Below, piece by piece: positions 11,258 through 23,097 of a stretch of 64,000 bases of DNA. The DNA lies in assembly GCA_024220525.1 (NCBI GenBank), contig JAMYWO010000005.1, positions 312,481 through 376,480 on the forward strand, given 5' to 3'. Under the pieces are notes generated by a model. It was not told where the DNA came from and made no database searches. It saw only the letters and a list, made by a program, of their open reading frames with translations. Source of the stretch: Cochliopodium minus (taxonomy: Eukaryota; Discosea; Himatismenida; Cochliopodiidae). A program made the translations under genes and the position numbers. The stretch's first letter is position 1. Each line of letters opens with the position of its first letter.

Positions 11258-11980
11258 TTAAAAAGTTAATTTAGAAAGTAAAGCAGTATGATCAGACAAA
11301 GCATCAAAACAAATCTTTTTTCCATCAAAACAATCATTGACATAAGTGGTTTCTAACGTAATGGAGGAAAAGTTTTCATTGGAACGAAACAAAAGGGAGT
11401 AATCAAGATTCATTGGAGGAGATTCTTTTTTCCCTGCAAGACTCGAACAAAAGCCATCTCCTCCCCATGAAGGGAATGCATTGATTAGTGTACCACGGTC
11501 AAAAGATTCATTAAATTTTAGTTTTTCATATTCTTTATCTCCCAAATTTAAGTCGCCTAATTAAAAAAATAAAATTATTAGAAAAATTGTTGATTGAAAA
11601 AAAAGATTGTGAAAATTAGAAAAATAAATTCAATTTTAAATAAAATAAAATAAAATGAAAATAAAATATAATGAAATAATTTTTTTTACCATTCAAAATT
11701 GTGCCAAAAATATTTTTGTTTTGACAAAAAATTTGGATGTCACCAGTAACTTTTTCATATTGTAATTTTCGTGAAGAAGTTTCGCCATTAGAAGGAAAGA
11801 GAGGAACTTCAGAATGACCAAAATGAGTGGTGTAAATATTGAATGTTTTGTTAGCGGAAGATTTCACTTGAAAAGATAAAAATCCCTTGTTACTGAACTT
11901 TGCTCTCCCATTCAATAATTCTTTTGTGTATCTTGTAAATTTTGGTGTATTTATTTTAAATTTACTTGCGACAAAAATTC
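11258..11980 (-). CDS. endonuclease/exonuclease/phosphatase (EEP) fold protein, 5' end missing
   Basis: The last two exons (11690-11980 and 11258-11556) encode about 196 residues of an EEP/DNase I-like hydrolase. Catalytic landmarks appear in the family order: GIFVASKFKI early (usual form G-I-x-S-R-x-P-I), TTHFGH with the active-site His, GDLN across the intron with Asp and Asn, and SDHTALLSKL near the end. Sphingomyelinase-like and inositol-phosphatase-like members share this pattern; which substrate is used cannot be told. The N-terminal half with the Glu of the metal site should lie upstream, but there the sequence enters a T-rich repeat and the N at 12149, so it is lost at a piece end. 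The first exon boundary (AAAAG acceptor at 11981-11982) is a choice by phase. Confidence 0.7.
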
Positions 11981-11999
11981 CTTTTAATATTTTAATATT

Positions 12000-12149
12000 T
12001 TTAGTTTTGAATATTTTATTTTTTATTTTTTTTTATTTTTTTATTTTTTATTTATTATTTATTATTTTATTTTTTATTATTTTATTATTTTATTTTTTAT
12101 TTTTTATTTTTTATTTTTTATTTTTTATTTTTTATTTTTTATTTTTTAN
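12000..12149. repeat. TTTTTTA microsatellite ending in a single N
   Basis: Tandem TTTTTTA units run up to an N at 12149. The sequence on the two sides has no shared gene, and the EEP gene is cut here, so this is a piece end rather than a real junction. Confidence 0.8.
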
Positions 12150-12380
12150 CAAAATTTTTTACAAATCCGACAGTACTAGAATTAATCACCCAATATTCTC
12201 AGGTTGTGAACTTAAAATGGGAAATTAGACACTCTCTTGCAAAAATTGCAAGATGGTAGGACACTCCGCAGCCCAATGTGTCGGTGGTCGCGAAAAATTT
12301 GTAAACAAACATGGCCCCAATCTCTGTTCAAGTAAAACTCACTTTTGGAACAGACAATACGACGGCAACAGGTACCTCGA
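12150..12380 (+). mobile_element. retroelement fossil with CCHC zinc knuckle
   Basis: Around 12235-12285 the plus strand reads CKNCKMVGHSAAQC, a C-x2-C-x4-H-x4-C knuckle as in the nucleic-acid-binding proteins of retroelements, including LINE first proteins. It is a broken fragment of one element, without recognisable ends. Because LINE 3' sequences occur repeatedly in this window, a LINE origin is likelier than an LTR element, but the knuckle alone does not decide. Confidence 0.5.
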
Positions 12381-12654
12381 AAGGAATTAAAATTTTCTTG
12401 TCAAAAACATTTCTTATTCAAAATAATCAACCTTGTTTTTCTAATGTTTCAGTTGTATCATTACTTCGTGAAGATTCAAGATCTACTTTTTGTTTTTTCC
12501 TTTCTTTTTCCTTTTTCTCCTTTTCAACTTTCTTCCAAAATTTGCTCATCTTTTTTTGACTTTATTTCTCTTTTAAGTTCTTTTGCTGTTTCGATTGCTT
12601 CATCAATCATGTATTGCATAATGTCTTGATAGGGTCCATGTTTCTTTTTTTTTG

Positions 12655-13135
12655 ATCTTTTTTTTTTGATCTTAAACACCCACAAAGTGGGATATCTTTA
12701 TTTAAAATATTAAACATTATATAAAATTATTCCAGATAATTAACCTGCAATGATCACTTTGTTGAGGTGTATATTCTTTTTGAGGGTATTGGTGCTGATG
12801 TTAGGGTTGCTTTTTAGATTAGGGTTTTAGTAGGAGACAAGTTTGAAAGAAAAGTTGTTCTTTTTCATGGTTGACTCTGTAAACATTCCGATTTCGATTA
12901 CTCTGTGAAATGGTTTGTTAAAGAGTCTTTTGGGAATGAGAGTGGAGACGTAATGCATAGCACAGTTGTAACAATGTTTCAAAAGATCCAGAAACTTTTT
13001 TTGGTTACTTGATTGATATTTCTGATGAAAGAAAGAGAATCTTGTTTGCCAATAATTTTTGTTTCCGTGAGAACACTGATACTGTCATTGTCTTTGATGA
13101 TCCACTAATTCAGAATTTTCTTTTTTGACTTTCAC
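12655..13135. pseudogene. LINE scrap followed by an unidentified coding remnant
   Basis: 12660-12740 (aaacacccacaaagtgggat and the following AT stretch to the tattccagataatt motif) matches 25450-25530 in the LINE-derived region. 12780-13125 then has coding-like plus-strand pieces (GDKFERKVVLFHG; FDYSVKWFVKESFG; FGYLIDISDERKRILFANN) in more than one frame. I do not recognise the parent gene. No intact frame remains. Confidence 0.4.
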
Positions 13136-13425
13136 ATTGTATACTTTGTTCAAATTGTGCTTTCACCTGTTTTGATGTCCATGTTTTAAATTTAGATTTA
13201 ATAATACCTATTTCCCCTTGCAAATTCAGATTGGTATTAAAGTGGTGCATATCATCAACGCATAAACCTCAAAAATAATTTTCAAACAAGTTCATTCTTT
13301 TCCAAAAAAATAAATTAAAAAAAAAAGTTATTAAAAAAATAAATAATAATAAAATAAAAATAAAAATAAAATAAAATAATAAAAAAAGGATGCAAATCTT
13401 TGGATTCTATTCTTATTGTTCCAAG
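13136..13425. other. no gene recognised
   Basis: AT-rich sequence with an AAAATAA run at 13315-13390. Short Cys-containing reading frames near 13140-13200 are too small to call. Confidence 0.4.
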
Positions 13426-13429
13426 ACAA

Positions 13430-13755
13430 ACTTACGAAAAGATTTCAAATGTCTTCTTCTTTTCTTTGTTTAATTTTACAAAAATTTGTCAAACTAATGA
13501 AAACTCTCAAACTCCTCTGCGCTGTATTATGAATCCTGAATCAAAATTACTCTTTTTCTTTTTATTCTTATGTTAATCTCAAATAAAGGTTCTCAATATA
13601 AAAAAAAAAGATGTGAAATATCAAAATACATGAAAAGAAAATCTTTTTCATCAAAATCTTCTTTTCAATCTCACAGAAATGTTGGTATTCATTCTTGGAC
13701 TTCCAATTTGGTAAATGTTGATTGAATAATCTGGAATAATTTTACACTTTTTTAA
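13430..13755 (-). mobile_element. LINE 3'-end copy A (inverted)
   Basis: Reverse-strand copy of the repeat that occurs at 25505-25930, 27940-28395, 28480-28740 and 29590-30060. Shared blocks include tcattcttggacttccaatt, gttgattgaat and tctggaataatttt. It has several insertions and deletions compared with the others, so it is the most diverged copy. Confidence 0.7.
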
Positions 13756-13918
13756 AAACATCTCTATTTTAAATGAATCTGAGAAAAAAAAAATTTAATT
13801 ATTTTTTTATAACTAATTGAAACAATATCTAATTCAAATCTCATCTAATATTTGAATTCAAAAAATTAATTAAACTTTATTGACATTCTAAAAAAAAATT
13901 AAACCTTTTTTTTTTCAA

Positions 13919-16900
13919 ATGAGCAACGATGATTTAGATTTAGATCTCATGGATAATATTCATATGAATGAAGATGATATTAGTATTGAAAGAGAAAAAA
14001 AGATTGGAGAAAATGAAATAGAAATGGTGAAAATAGGTAAATGCATTTATTTTCCAAAAAATTATAATTTTCCTATAATTTGTTAAATTTGACAGAAAAG
14101 AAACCAATTTATGAGAGCAATTTCTTTGAAGATAATGTGCATGAAGTTTTGCTAACCACACAAAAATTATGTTTTGCTGTAAAAAAGATTTTGGCAAAGA
14201 CAGACCATGAAGAAAGATTTGTAGATAAAATCAACACTAAATGGCATATCATCAAGACTGAAACTCAAATTCTTGATGTTAATAAGACTATATCTAAATG
14301 TATCAAAAGCAATATTGCCTTTAAAAGGGTTTGTTTAAAATGTTTGTTGGATTATGAAAAGGGAGAATTGGTCGAAATTGAATCTGATGAAATGCTTAAA
14401 ATGATTGGTACTTTTTACGAAGGAGGACTTGAGCACTTGGTTAAAGATCACTCTGATTTACAAGATTCCTTAAGATTAGTGCATGTGGAGGGTGTTGTGG
14501 GTAAATTTTAATTTTTTATAAAATGGAAATATTTCGGGAAAAAAAAAAGATTTTTTGTAAATTTCATTTATTTTCTCCTCACTTTTTTACCATAAAAGGG
14601 AATTTATCCAAGACCGCTCTTACTGTTCCCTATAGTAAAATAAAAAGGAAAAGACCAACAAAAAAGAAATTATTCAAAGACAAATTAATCAAGCTTATTT
14701 TCAATTCTTTCCCTCCTTTGTCTTGGGTTCCCGAATATCTCAAGAATTGGAAATATAATTTAAAAGGAGACATTGTATCAGGTAAGAAGAGATTAAGATT
14801 AAACTTGTTATTTTAAATTCATTCTTTTTGAAAAAGGAATTATTGTGGGAATTATGGTATAAACAATTTTCAACTTTTAGATTAGAATAATCAATTTGAT
14901 TATTGTAAAAGGCCATTCCACAGGGTATGGCTTATGCTTTGGTAGCTGGGTAATTGAAAAATTAATCTTTTTTTTGTCCAAAATTTACAACTTTGTTAGA
15001 AGATATAAATTAATTACTAACAAAATTTAAACATCTCTATCAATTTTAATTATTAATACTTTATTCAATAGATTACCTCCTGTCTATGGTTTATACACAG
15101 CTATCTTTCCTGTTATCATTTATGCATTTACTGGGACTTGCAGACAACTTGGTGTGGGCCCAGCAGGTAAATTATCTTCAAAATATTTCTTCAAAGAGAA
15201 TTTATTTCTCTATTCAATTTAATATCTGATTTTAATTTTTCTTTATAAAGCTGTGATATCTCTCTTAACACATGATGCATTGGTCGGACATGGTGTTTTG
15301 GGAACGGATTCAATAGTTCCAGTGGCATGTGCGATAAGTTTCTTTGCGGGGATAGTTCAGTTAGGGCTGGGTGTTTTGCGTCTTGGATTTTTAGCTTCCT
15401 TTCTTTCTCATAATTTCTTGTCGGGTAATTTATTTATCAAATTTATTTATTTTATTTATTTTATTTATTTTATTCATTTTATTTATTTTATTTATCAAAT
15501 TTATTTTATTTTAATTGTTTCAATTTTTTTTTCAGCATTTACGACTGCAGCAGCATCATATATTATATGCACATACTCAGGGTTTGCGATAGGAATAAAG
15601 ATACCAGACAGTACTAAGTTTTTTACACAGTTTGTAAATTTGTTAAGAGTTTTACCTCAAACAAATACCATTTCAATTGGTTTAGCTTTTTCTTGTGGTA
15701 TTTTCTTGTACATTCATCATCTCGCAAGAAAAAAATACAAATGGCTCAATTACATTCCTGTTGCTTTAATTGTCATCATTTTTAGTACTCTCATCTCCTA
15801 CAAACAACATCTTGCTGATAAACATGGTATTCTCATTGTTGGGTATTAGTTCTTTTTAATTTTATTTTAATTTTAATTTTCATCATAATTTTATTTTTAA
15901 TTTTTATTTTATTTTTAATTTTTATTTTATTTTTAATTTTTATTTTTATTATTTTTATTTTTAAATTATAAAGAACAATTCCATCAGGATTGCCAAAAGG
16001 AAAAATACCAGAAGTGGGAATGGTAAAAGAAATAATAGTGAGTTCAGTTGTGATTGGTTTCATCTCTTTCATAGAAACAGTTGCCATTGGTGAAAGATTT
16101 GCTCAAAAATATGGTTACAAACTCAACGCTAATCAAGAACTTGTTTCCATTGGTTTTTTATTTTTTAACATTATTAACCCTTTTATTATTATTAACCCTT
16201 TTATTATTATTAACCCTTTTTTTAACATTATTAACTCTTTTATTAGCCCTTTTTTTTTTATTTTTATAAAAAGTTCATTTTTTTTTTTTATGTTTATTAT
16301 CAGATTTATTTTTAAATTTTTTTTGATTAAAAAGGGTTAGCAAACGTTGTAGGATCTTTTGTTGGTTGTTATCCATCTACCGGTTCCTTTTCGAGTAATC
16401 TTTTATCTAAAAGAAATGATATTAATGAATAATAAATAAATAATAAATAATAAATAATAAATAATAAATAAATAAATAATAAATAATAAATAATAAATAA
16501 TAAATAAATAAATAATAAATAAATAATAAATAATAAATAATAAATAATAAATAATAAATAATAAATAATATTAATAATTAAATAAATAAATAAAAAATAA
16601 TAAATAAATAATAAATAAATAATAAATATAAATAAATTAATAATTAACTTAATGAATAATAAATAAATTAATTAACTTAATGAATAATAAATAATGTTAA
16701 TAATTAACTTTATTGAACAGAATCAGCAATTCAAGAAACAACAGGAGGAAGATCATTGTTGGCAAGTTTAATTGGTATGTCTATTGTACTCATCACCATT
16801 TTCACTTTGACAGACCAACTCTACTATCTCCCTAAACGTTTCCCTTTTTTCTTTTTTTTTTTTTGATTATAATAATAATATTTTAATATTAATCACAATG

Positions 16901-18602
16901 TTTTATTTTTCATATTAATTAATAAAATTAATAAATAATATTTTATATTAATAATTAAATAAAATTTTATATTTATAATTAACTAATATTTTATATTTAT
17001 AATTAATTAATATTTTTTTAAACATTCAAAAATTATTTATTTATAAAAAAAAGCGGCATTGGCAGCGATAATTATAGTGGCAGTGATAACAATGTTGGAT
17101 TTTGCAGAGGTACCTAAACTTTGGAGAAAAAGTAAAATAGAATCTATTGTCTGGCTCTTTTCTTACATCATGACTCTAGTTCTTGGACTCCAATATGGGT
17201 TTTTTTTATACCATTTCTTTCATTTTATTTATAAAGATTTTATTTAAGAAAATTAATTTAGTATTTTGTTTTTAATTTAAAAAAAAAGAGTATTAATTAA
17301 TATTTATTTAATTATTAATATAAAATATTATTTATTTAAAAAAAGAGTATTCCTTTCAGTTGGATTTTCATTGGTAGTAGTATTGTTTCAAGTGGCATTC
17401 CCGGACACCTATATACTTGGTAGATTGCCTGGTCTGAAAACATATAGACCTGTTCAACGTTTTCCTTATGCCCTCGTTCATCCTTTAATTGCTGTCGTAA
17501 TCTCCCTTTTAAAAAATTTAGGAGTTTTTTATTTTTATGTTTATTCTATCAAGTATCAATTTACATTTATGTTTATTCTATCAAGTATTAATTTACATTT
17601 ATGTTTATTCTATCAATTTATTTATTTTCTAATTTTTTAATAAAGATTCGTATAGATTCATTGATCAGTTTTTTGAATGTTACTTTTGTCAAAAAATTTG
17701 TGAGAGACATCATCAACAAATCCAAACCTCAAGTGAAAGGTAAATAATTTATATGTAGAAATTAAGATACAAAAATAAATAATTAAATATTCTATATTAT
17801 AAATATAAAAATAAATAATTAAATATTCTATATTATAAATATAAAAATAAATAATTAAATATTCTACATTATAATTTAAACTTTTAAAATTAAAGAAAAA
17901 TAAAATTTTCATAAAAAAGTGATTGTGATGGATTGGTCAACGGTGACGTCAATAGACACAACAGGAGTGGAGGCTTTGAAAGGGTTGATAGAAGAAGCAA
18001 AAAAGAACGAAATTTTATTTGTTCACGCCCATGTTAAAGGTATCGTTTCTGATGATCTAAAGGTCTGTGGATTCTTTGACAGAGTCAACAAGTAATTTTC
18101 TAATCAAAATTAACAAAAAAAAAATTTGATTTAAATAATTGAAATAATAATAATAATTATAATAATAATTAAAATAATAATAATAATAACATTTATAATT
18201 GAAAAAATAATTTTTTTTAATCATTCAATCACAAGTTTTTGAATTATTTTAAATTAACTATTAAATATACATTGTAGGGAAAATTTCTTTTGGCAATTAC
18301 ACGATGCAGTGTTGTATGCAAGCAAGTATGTGATGGACATACAAGAGAAAAGGCAAAAAGGAAATTCACTAATTCCTTTTGATGAAAATTTAGAAGAAAA
18401 ACAAAAGACTGGGGAGAGTTCTGATAGTGATGAGAAGAAACATCATCAATTTGATGACGAATCCATTGAAAAATTTTCCGAAATAAAACTAAACTTGACT
18501 GGTCATGATGATGAAGAGAAAAATCACTACTACTCTCCTCTCCTCTACGCCAATGACGAAGAAGAAGAGACACATTTTTACAACAAATGCAGCATTTTCT
18601 AA
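13919..18602 (+). CDS. SLC26/SulP-family anion transporter with STAS domain
   Basis: Sixteen exons join without a phase error to 858 residues: 13919-14036, 14096-14500, 14599-14781, 14837-14856, 14912-14949, 15072-15166, 15251-15424, 15536-15842, 15974-16152, 16341-16394, 16721-16837, 17054-17198, 17346-17496, 17646-17739, 17920-18091, 18278-18602. After an unusual ~175-residue soluble N-terminus come the family blocks [55 protein letters not shown] and ILGRLPG, then a STAS domain ([20 protein letters not shown]) and an acidic His/Glu-rich tail. The family moves sulfate, chloride, bicarbonate or related anions across the plasma membrane or organelles; the substrate here is unknown. Exon 4 is 20 bases and exon 5 is 38 bases. 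The first ~135 residues (a His- and Cys-bearing helical region) match nothing I know. Confidence 0.93.
16425..16705. repeat. AATAAATAAT microsatellite in an SLC26 intron
   Basis: Tandem AAT/AAAT units inside the intron 16395-16720 of the transporter gene. Pure low complexity. Confidence 0.85.
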
Positions 18603-18738
18603 AATATTCCTTGTTCTAAAAATTATATTCTAATTAATTATTATTTAATTATTTCTTAATCTCAATTTATTTATTTGAATTTTTCATTTCTAAAGAAAAT
18701 TGTTTGTCATTTTTGACACAAAAAAAAAAAAAAAAAAA

Positions 18739-20646
18739 ATGAAACCTATAATCATTTTGTTGATATTCATTGCCTATTGCTATTGCAATACAATATTATC
18801 AACTTGCAGCAGTTCAAATACATTAGCTGGTTCTAGTATAGCTTGGACAGATATGAATAATGTATGTGATATTGATGCAGATGTAAATATCAAAAAAATT
18901 CTTTTCATATATAGATAAAAAAATTTAAAGTTTGCAACTACCACAAGCGCTTTCACTAGTTCCCAAACTACCAATACATTAAGAGTAAATTTTCCTTCAA
19001 ATTTGATACCATCCACTGCTTTATTTGTTTTTGCGAATTTTTCGGCAAGTATATCAAGTTCTTCAGGAACTTCACAAACATTACGAGTAAATACATTTTT
19101 TTTTTTGAAAAAATAAATTATAAATCGCATTAAAAAGGCAATTTCAGTTTCAGCAGGATCTTCAGTTATCACATTAAACACAAATTGTATTTATTCTTCT
19201 GTTTCCTTCACTATTTGTAATTTTAGTGTGATTTTGCAAACAAGTGATTTTTTGCAAAGCCCATCAATCTCATTAAGTGTGACTGGTAGTTCTGGATCTC
19301 CAAGAATTGGATATGTAACGATGGAGGCATCTTACTTGGATGATGGAATCAAAGTAAATTTATTTTTTTTTGCAAATAAATTTTAATTTCTTCTTTTTTT
19401 TGATAAGGGAGAAAAAGGGAACAAAGGAGACAAAGGAAACAAAGGAAATAAGGGAGATAAAGGAAATAAAGGAAATAAGGGAGACAAAGGAAATAGTGGA
19501 GATGAAGGAGAGAAAGGAGAAAAAGGGAACAAAGGAAACAAGGGAGATAAGGGGAATAAAGGAGACAAAGGAGACAAAGGAGACAAAGGAGATAAAGGAG
19601 AAAAAGGAGTGATAGGAGGTGTGGGGGATAAGGGTGAAAAAGGAAGTAAGGGAGATAAAGGAAGCAAAGGAGACAAAGGAGATGAAGGAAACAAGGGAGA
19701 AAAAGGGAACAAAGGAAACAAGGGAGACAAAGGAGATAAAGGAGATAAAGGAAGCAAAGGAGACAAAGGAGATCAAGGCGATAAGGGAGAAAAGGGAAGC
19801 AAAGGAGACAAAGGTAGCAAGGGAGACAAAGGTAGCAAAGGAGACAAAGGTAACAAAGGAGATAAGGGAAGCAAAGGTAACAAGGGAAACAAAGGAGAAA
19901 AGGGGGACAAGGGAGACAAGGGTAACAAAGGAGACAAAGGAAATGACAAAGGAGAAAAAGGAGAAAAAGGAAACATAGGAGAGAAAGGAGAAAAAGGAGA
20001 GAAAGGAAACAAGGGAGAGAAAGGAAACAATGGAAACAGGGGAGACAAAGGAGATTCTGGTGATTTTGGTTGGAAAGGAGAAAAAGGAGAAAAGGGAAAC
20101 AAAGGAGACAAAGGAAACAAAGGTGATTTTAAAGGAGACAAAGGTGATAAAGGAGACTATGGAAATCGTGGTAAGCAAGGTGATGTAGGATTAAAAGGAG
20201 AGAATGGTTTTGTTTATCATCTCATCTATTCTCAGAATGCTCCTCCTTCAAGAAAAAGAAACAACTTTCTTTTAACTCCTACTAAAAAGAGAGTTGATCA
20301 AAGAAATAAGGAAGAGAAAAGATATGAGAGAAGTATAGAAGAAGGAATTGAAGAAAATGAAAAGATTTATCTCAAAATTAAAGAAATTAACCAACAAAAT
20401 TCCCTTTTAAGAGAACAAATTAAAAAGGAAAAGCAATTGAAAGAAGAATGGAAAGAAAAGATCCAAAAAGAAAAAGTGAAAAGTGAAAAAAAAAAGTTAC
20501 ACTTTGAAAGCTTGTTAAATCTCAAAAAAAATCAACTTTTCTCCCAAAAAAATTCTCTACTCCAAAAACTAGAACTTATCAAACAATCTCAAGAAAGAGT
20601 CCAATCAAAAAACAAACCTGCCAGAGGAAGAACAATTAAAAATTAA
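18739..20646 (+). CDS. secreted collagen-like protein with coiled C-terminus
   Basis: Four exons (18739-18882, 18931-19086, 19138-19353, 19408-20646), all joined in phase 0, give 584 residues. A signal peptide (KPIIILLIFIAYCYC) leads into a ~150-residue Ser/Thr-rich domain with a few Cys that should be extracellular. The long last exon begins with about 85-90 Gly-X-Lys triplets (GDKGNKG, GEKGSKG), broken two or three times, as in collagen triple helices. X is nearly always Asp, Glu, Asn or Ser and Y is nearly always Lys; no Gly-Pro-Pro is present, so stability would rest on salt bridges. The last ~135 residues are basic and heptad-like (INQQNSLLREQIKKEKQLKE), probably a coiled coil. An internal AG/GT pair at 18983-18986 could be an extra intron. 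A structural matrix role is inference. Confidence 0.75.
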
Positions 20647-20820
20647 AAAATATTCTTAAATTTCATTCAAATATTTAAAAAACCGATTGAAAGGAAATTT
20701 ATTAATCCAAGATGGAAGGAAAATAATTTATAAAAAAATGGAATCTTTGTATTATTATTTTTTTTATAGTTTACATACGAATTTATTTCACCTTTTTTAT
20801 ATCCCGAATTAAAAAAAAAA

Positions 20821-23002
20821 ATGAGGACAATGGAAGAACCAAAATTCAAATTACTTGGTTTGCAAAAAATGGAAGAAATAAATCGAAAAAATAAAAACAG
20901 ATTAAAGGGTATACTTTAAAAATTTGTTAATTTAAGATATCGTAAAAATAATATTTAGATTTGACATATCCTTGCCTTCCCCTAGAACTCATAAATTTTA
21001 AAACTGAGAAAAAACTAAATTTGTCAAATGAAGAAATGGATAAAACAGAAACATCAAATTATTCTCATAAATCAAAGAAGAATAGATTGTCATTGGGAAA
21101 ATCCAAATTAAATGATCAACCAAAAAAAATGAGGAATAGCAAATATGAAAAGGATATAACAACTAAGGTTTTATTATTAGGAAATGATGAACCTGGAAAA
21201 GCCGAAATCTCAAAGCAAATGGTAAAAATTGTTTTCTTCTATCTTATAAAAATAATATAAATTATACCTATCCTTTATAGAAGGAATATTAATTCAATTA
21301 TCCCTTCAAAAAAAAAAATTGTTATTAATTTTTTTTTTGAACAAACAGAGATTATTATATTTGAATGGGTATTCTGAATCAGAAAGAAAGGATTTCAGAA
21401 AGTTTATAATCTTCAATGTGTATAAAAATATGAAAATCCTGATAGATCTTGCAGAAGAAATGAAAAAGGTGACGGAAGAATCAAGGAAATTGATCAACCT
21501 CTTTCAACTTGTTTACGAAAATGAAATAGAAACACTTGAAATGGATGAAATAAGCGCTCTCTTAATTCACAAATTGTGGAAATCAGATTCTATTTCAGAT
21601 GTTTTCAATCATCACTATCATTCCCCTTCTCAATCCTTTGATCGTTCCACTCCTCATTATCTCGACAACATCCTCAATATTGGCAAAGAAGATTACCTTC
21701 CCTCTCCTAAAGACGTAATAATATATATAAAACAACATTATAAACCAACATTAAAATTATTCTTTATTTAATTTAATTAAATTAATTCTCCTTTATTATC
21801 TTTAAAATTAATTATTTTTATTTTTATAAAAATTTTATTATTAATATTAATATTTTATTATTAATATTCCTTTCTAAAAAAAAGTATATAATTTATCTTC
21901 TTTTTAAAAGGTGGTCTTATGCAGAACTAACGGGATAGGAATTGAAGAAATAAATTTCAAGTATAATGTGATGAACTTTAACATTATTTACCCTCAACAA
22001 GAAAATAACCTCCGTAAAAAACATGTCTCTGATGTGAAAGGTACCTTTTTTTAATAATTCTATTTAAATTTAATCCTCACAAAATATTTACTTCCACTCC
22101 TATTTCTTACTCTTTAAATACAAACACTTACCAATCCTTACTAACACATTACTATTAAATGCTTCTTCATTTGTCTTTTTTAATTTTTTTTTAATCTTTT
22201 TTGATATTTATTTTAATTTATTTTAATACTTTTATTTTAATATATTTTAATATATTTTAATATATTTTAATAGTTTTTAACATTTATTTTAATATTTATT
22301 TTAATATATTTTAATACTTTTAATTTAATATTTATTTTAATATATTTATAAATTAGAGAAAATATTTAATTTTTTTTTTTTAAAGTGATAGTGTATGTGG
22401 TGTCATTGGTAGATTACATATATACAATAGATTTGAATCCAGGAATAAAAAAGAGTTTTTTGATGGTAATGAACAGATTTAAAAAAGAAAAGAAACCTTT
22501 TTTACCAAGAAGACTGTCTCTTCATCTTTTACAAAACTATTTGGGAGATGGAAACAAAAATAAACTTAAACATTCTCTGAGTCTTTGTAGAAAACTAATA
22601 AACTCTGCACATTATCTTTACACGGATGTGGTGATAATTTTAAATCACAAAGATCTTTTTAAAGAAGTTTTACCACATAATCCTCTCAAAAATTATTTCA
22701 AAAATTTCTCTCAAAAAAATTCTTATAAACGCGCCATCAAATTCTTTCACCAACTCTTTTATGGCCTCGACAAAGGAAGAACTAACCGAGGTACATTTCT
22801 TCAATTTAAATTAACTTTTTTAATAAATTTTTTTTTTTTAAATTAAAAAAAAGATAAGGAAAGCAAAAAGGTGATAAAAGAAAAAAGATGCATATACATA
22901 AGAGAGTCTTCATCCAATGATACAAACAATGTTCGTTTTGTCTGGAATGCTGTGAATGAAATTTCTTTCAAGAGGCTTCTAAAATGCTCCTATTTGTTTT
23001 AA
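20821..23002 (+). CDS. degenerate G-protein alpha subunit (probable pseudo-GTPase)
   Basis: Six exons (20821-20908, 20959-21221, 21349-21714, 21911-22040, 22386-22790, 22854-23002) join in frame to 466 residues. The whole G-alpha order is there: a P-loop block KVLLLGNDEPGKAEISKQM, LLYLNGYSESERKDF, DYLPSPKDV, switch-I-like CRTNGIGIEEINFKY, a switch-II-like block, NHKDLF in place of NKKDLF, and the C-terminal NVRFVWNAVNEI...LF. Yet the nucleotide residues are lost: GxGESGKS/T has become GNDEPGKA, the switch-I Thr of RTTGI is Asn, and DVGGQ has become YPQQ. The frame is open over all exons, so it is not an ordinary dead gene. It has an extra ~110-residue basic N-terminus and no visible N-terminal Gly for myristoylation. 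It starts 95 bases before the GPCR on the same strand. Confidence 0.85.
22060..22385. repeat. ATATTTTAAT low-complexity intron
   Basis: Intron 22041-22385 of the G-alpha-like gene. It consists largely of TTTTAATAT-type repeats and holds no gene. Confidence 0.7.
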
Positions 23003-23097
23003 GAAAATTTCATGAATGTTGTTTCTTTGCAAAACATTGATGAATTCTTCTATTTGTATTAAAAGATTTATAAATAAAAAAATTTGGTCCACAATTA

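Noticed and set aside
19360-20178. Long open frames on the minus strand rich in Ser/Phe/Pro
   Set aside because: They are mirror images of the Gly-X-Lys triplet repeat on the plus strand; the 9-base period leaves all frames open. The plus strand has the signal peptide and splice logic.
20821-23002. G-alpha as an ordinary pseudogene
   Set aside because: All six exons keep phase, donors and acceptors, and the C-terminal half is well conserved; loss is confined to nucleotide-contact sites.
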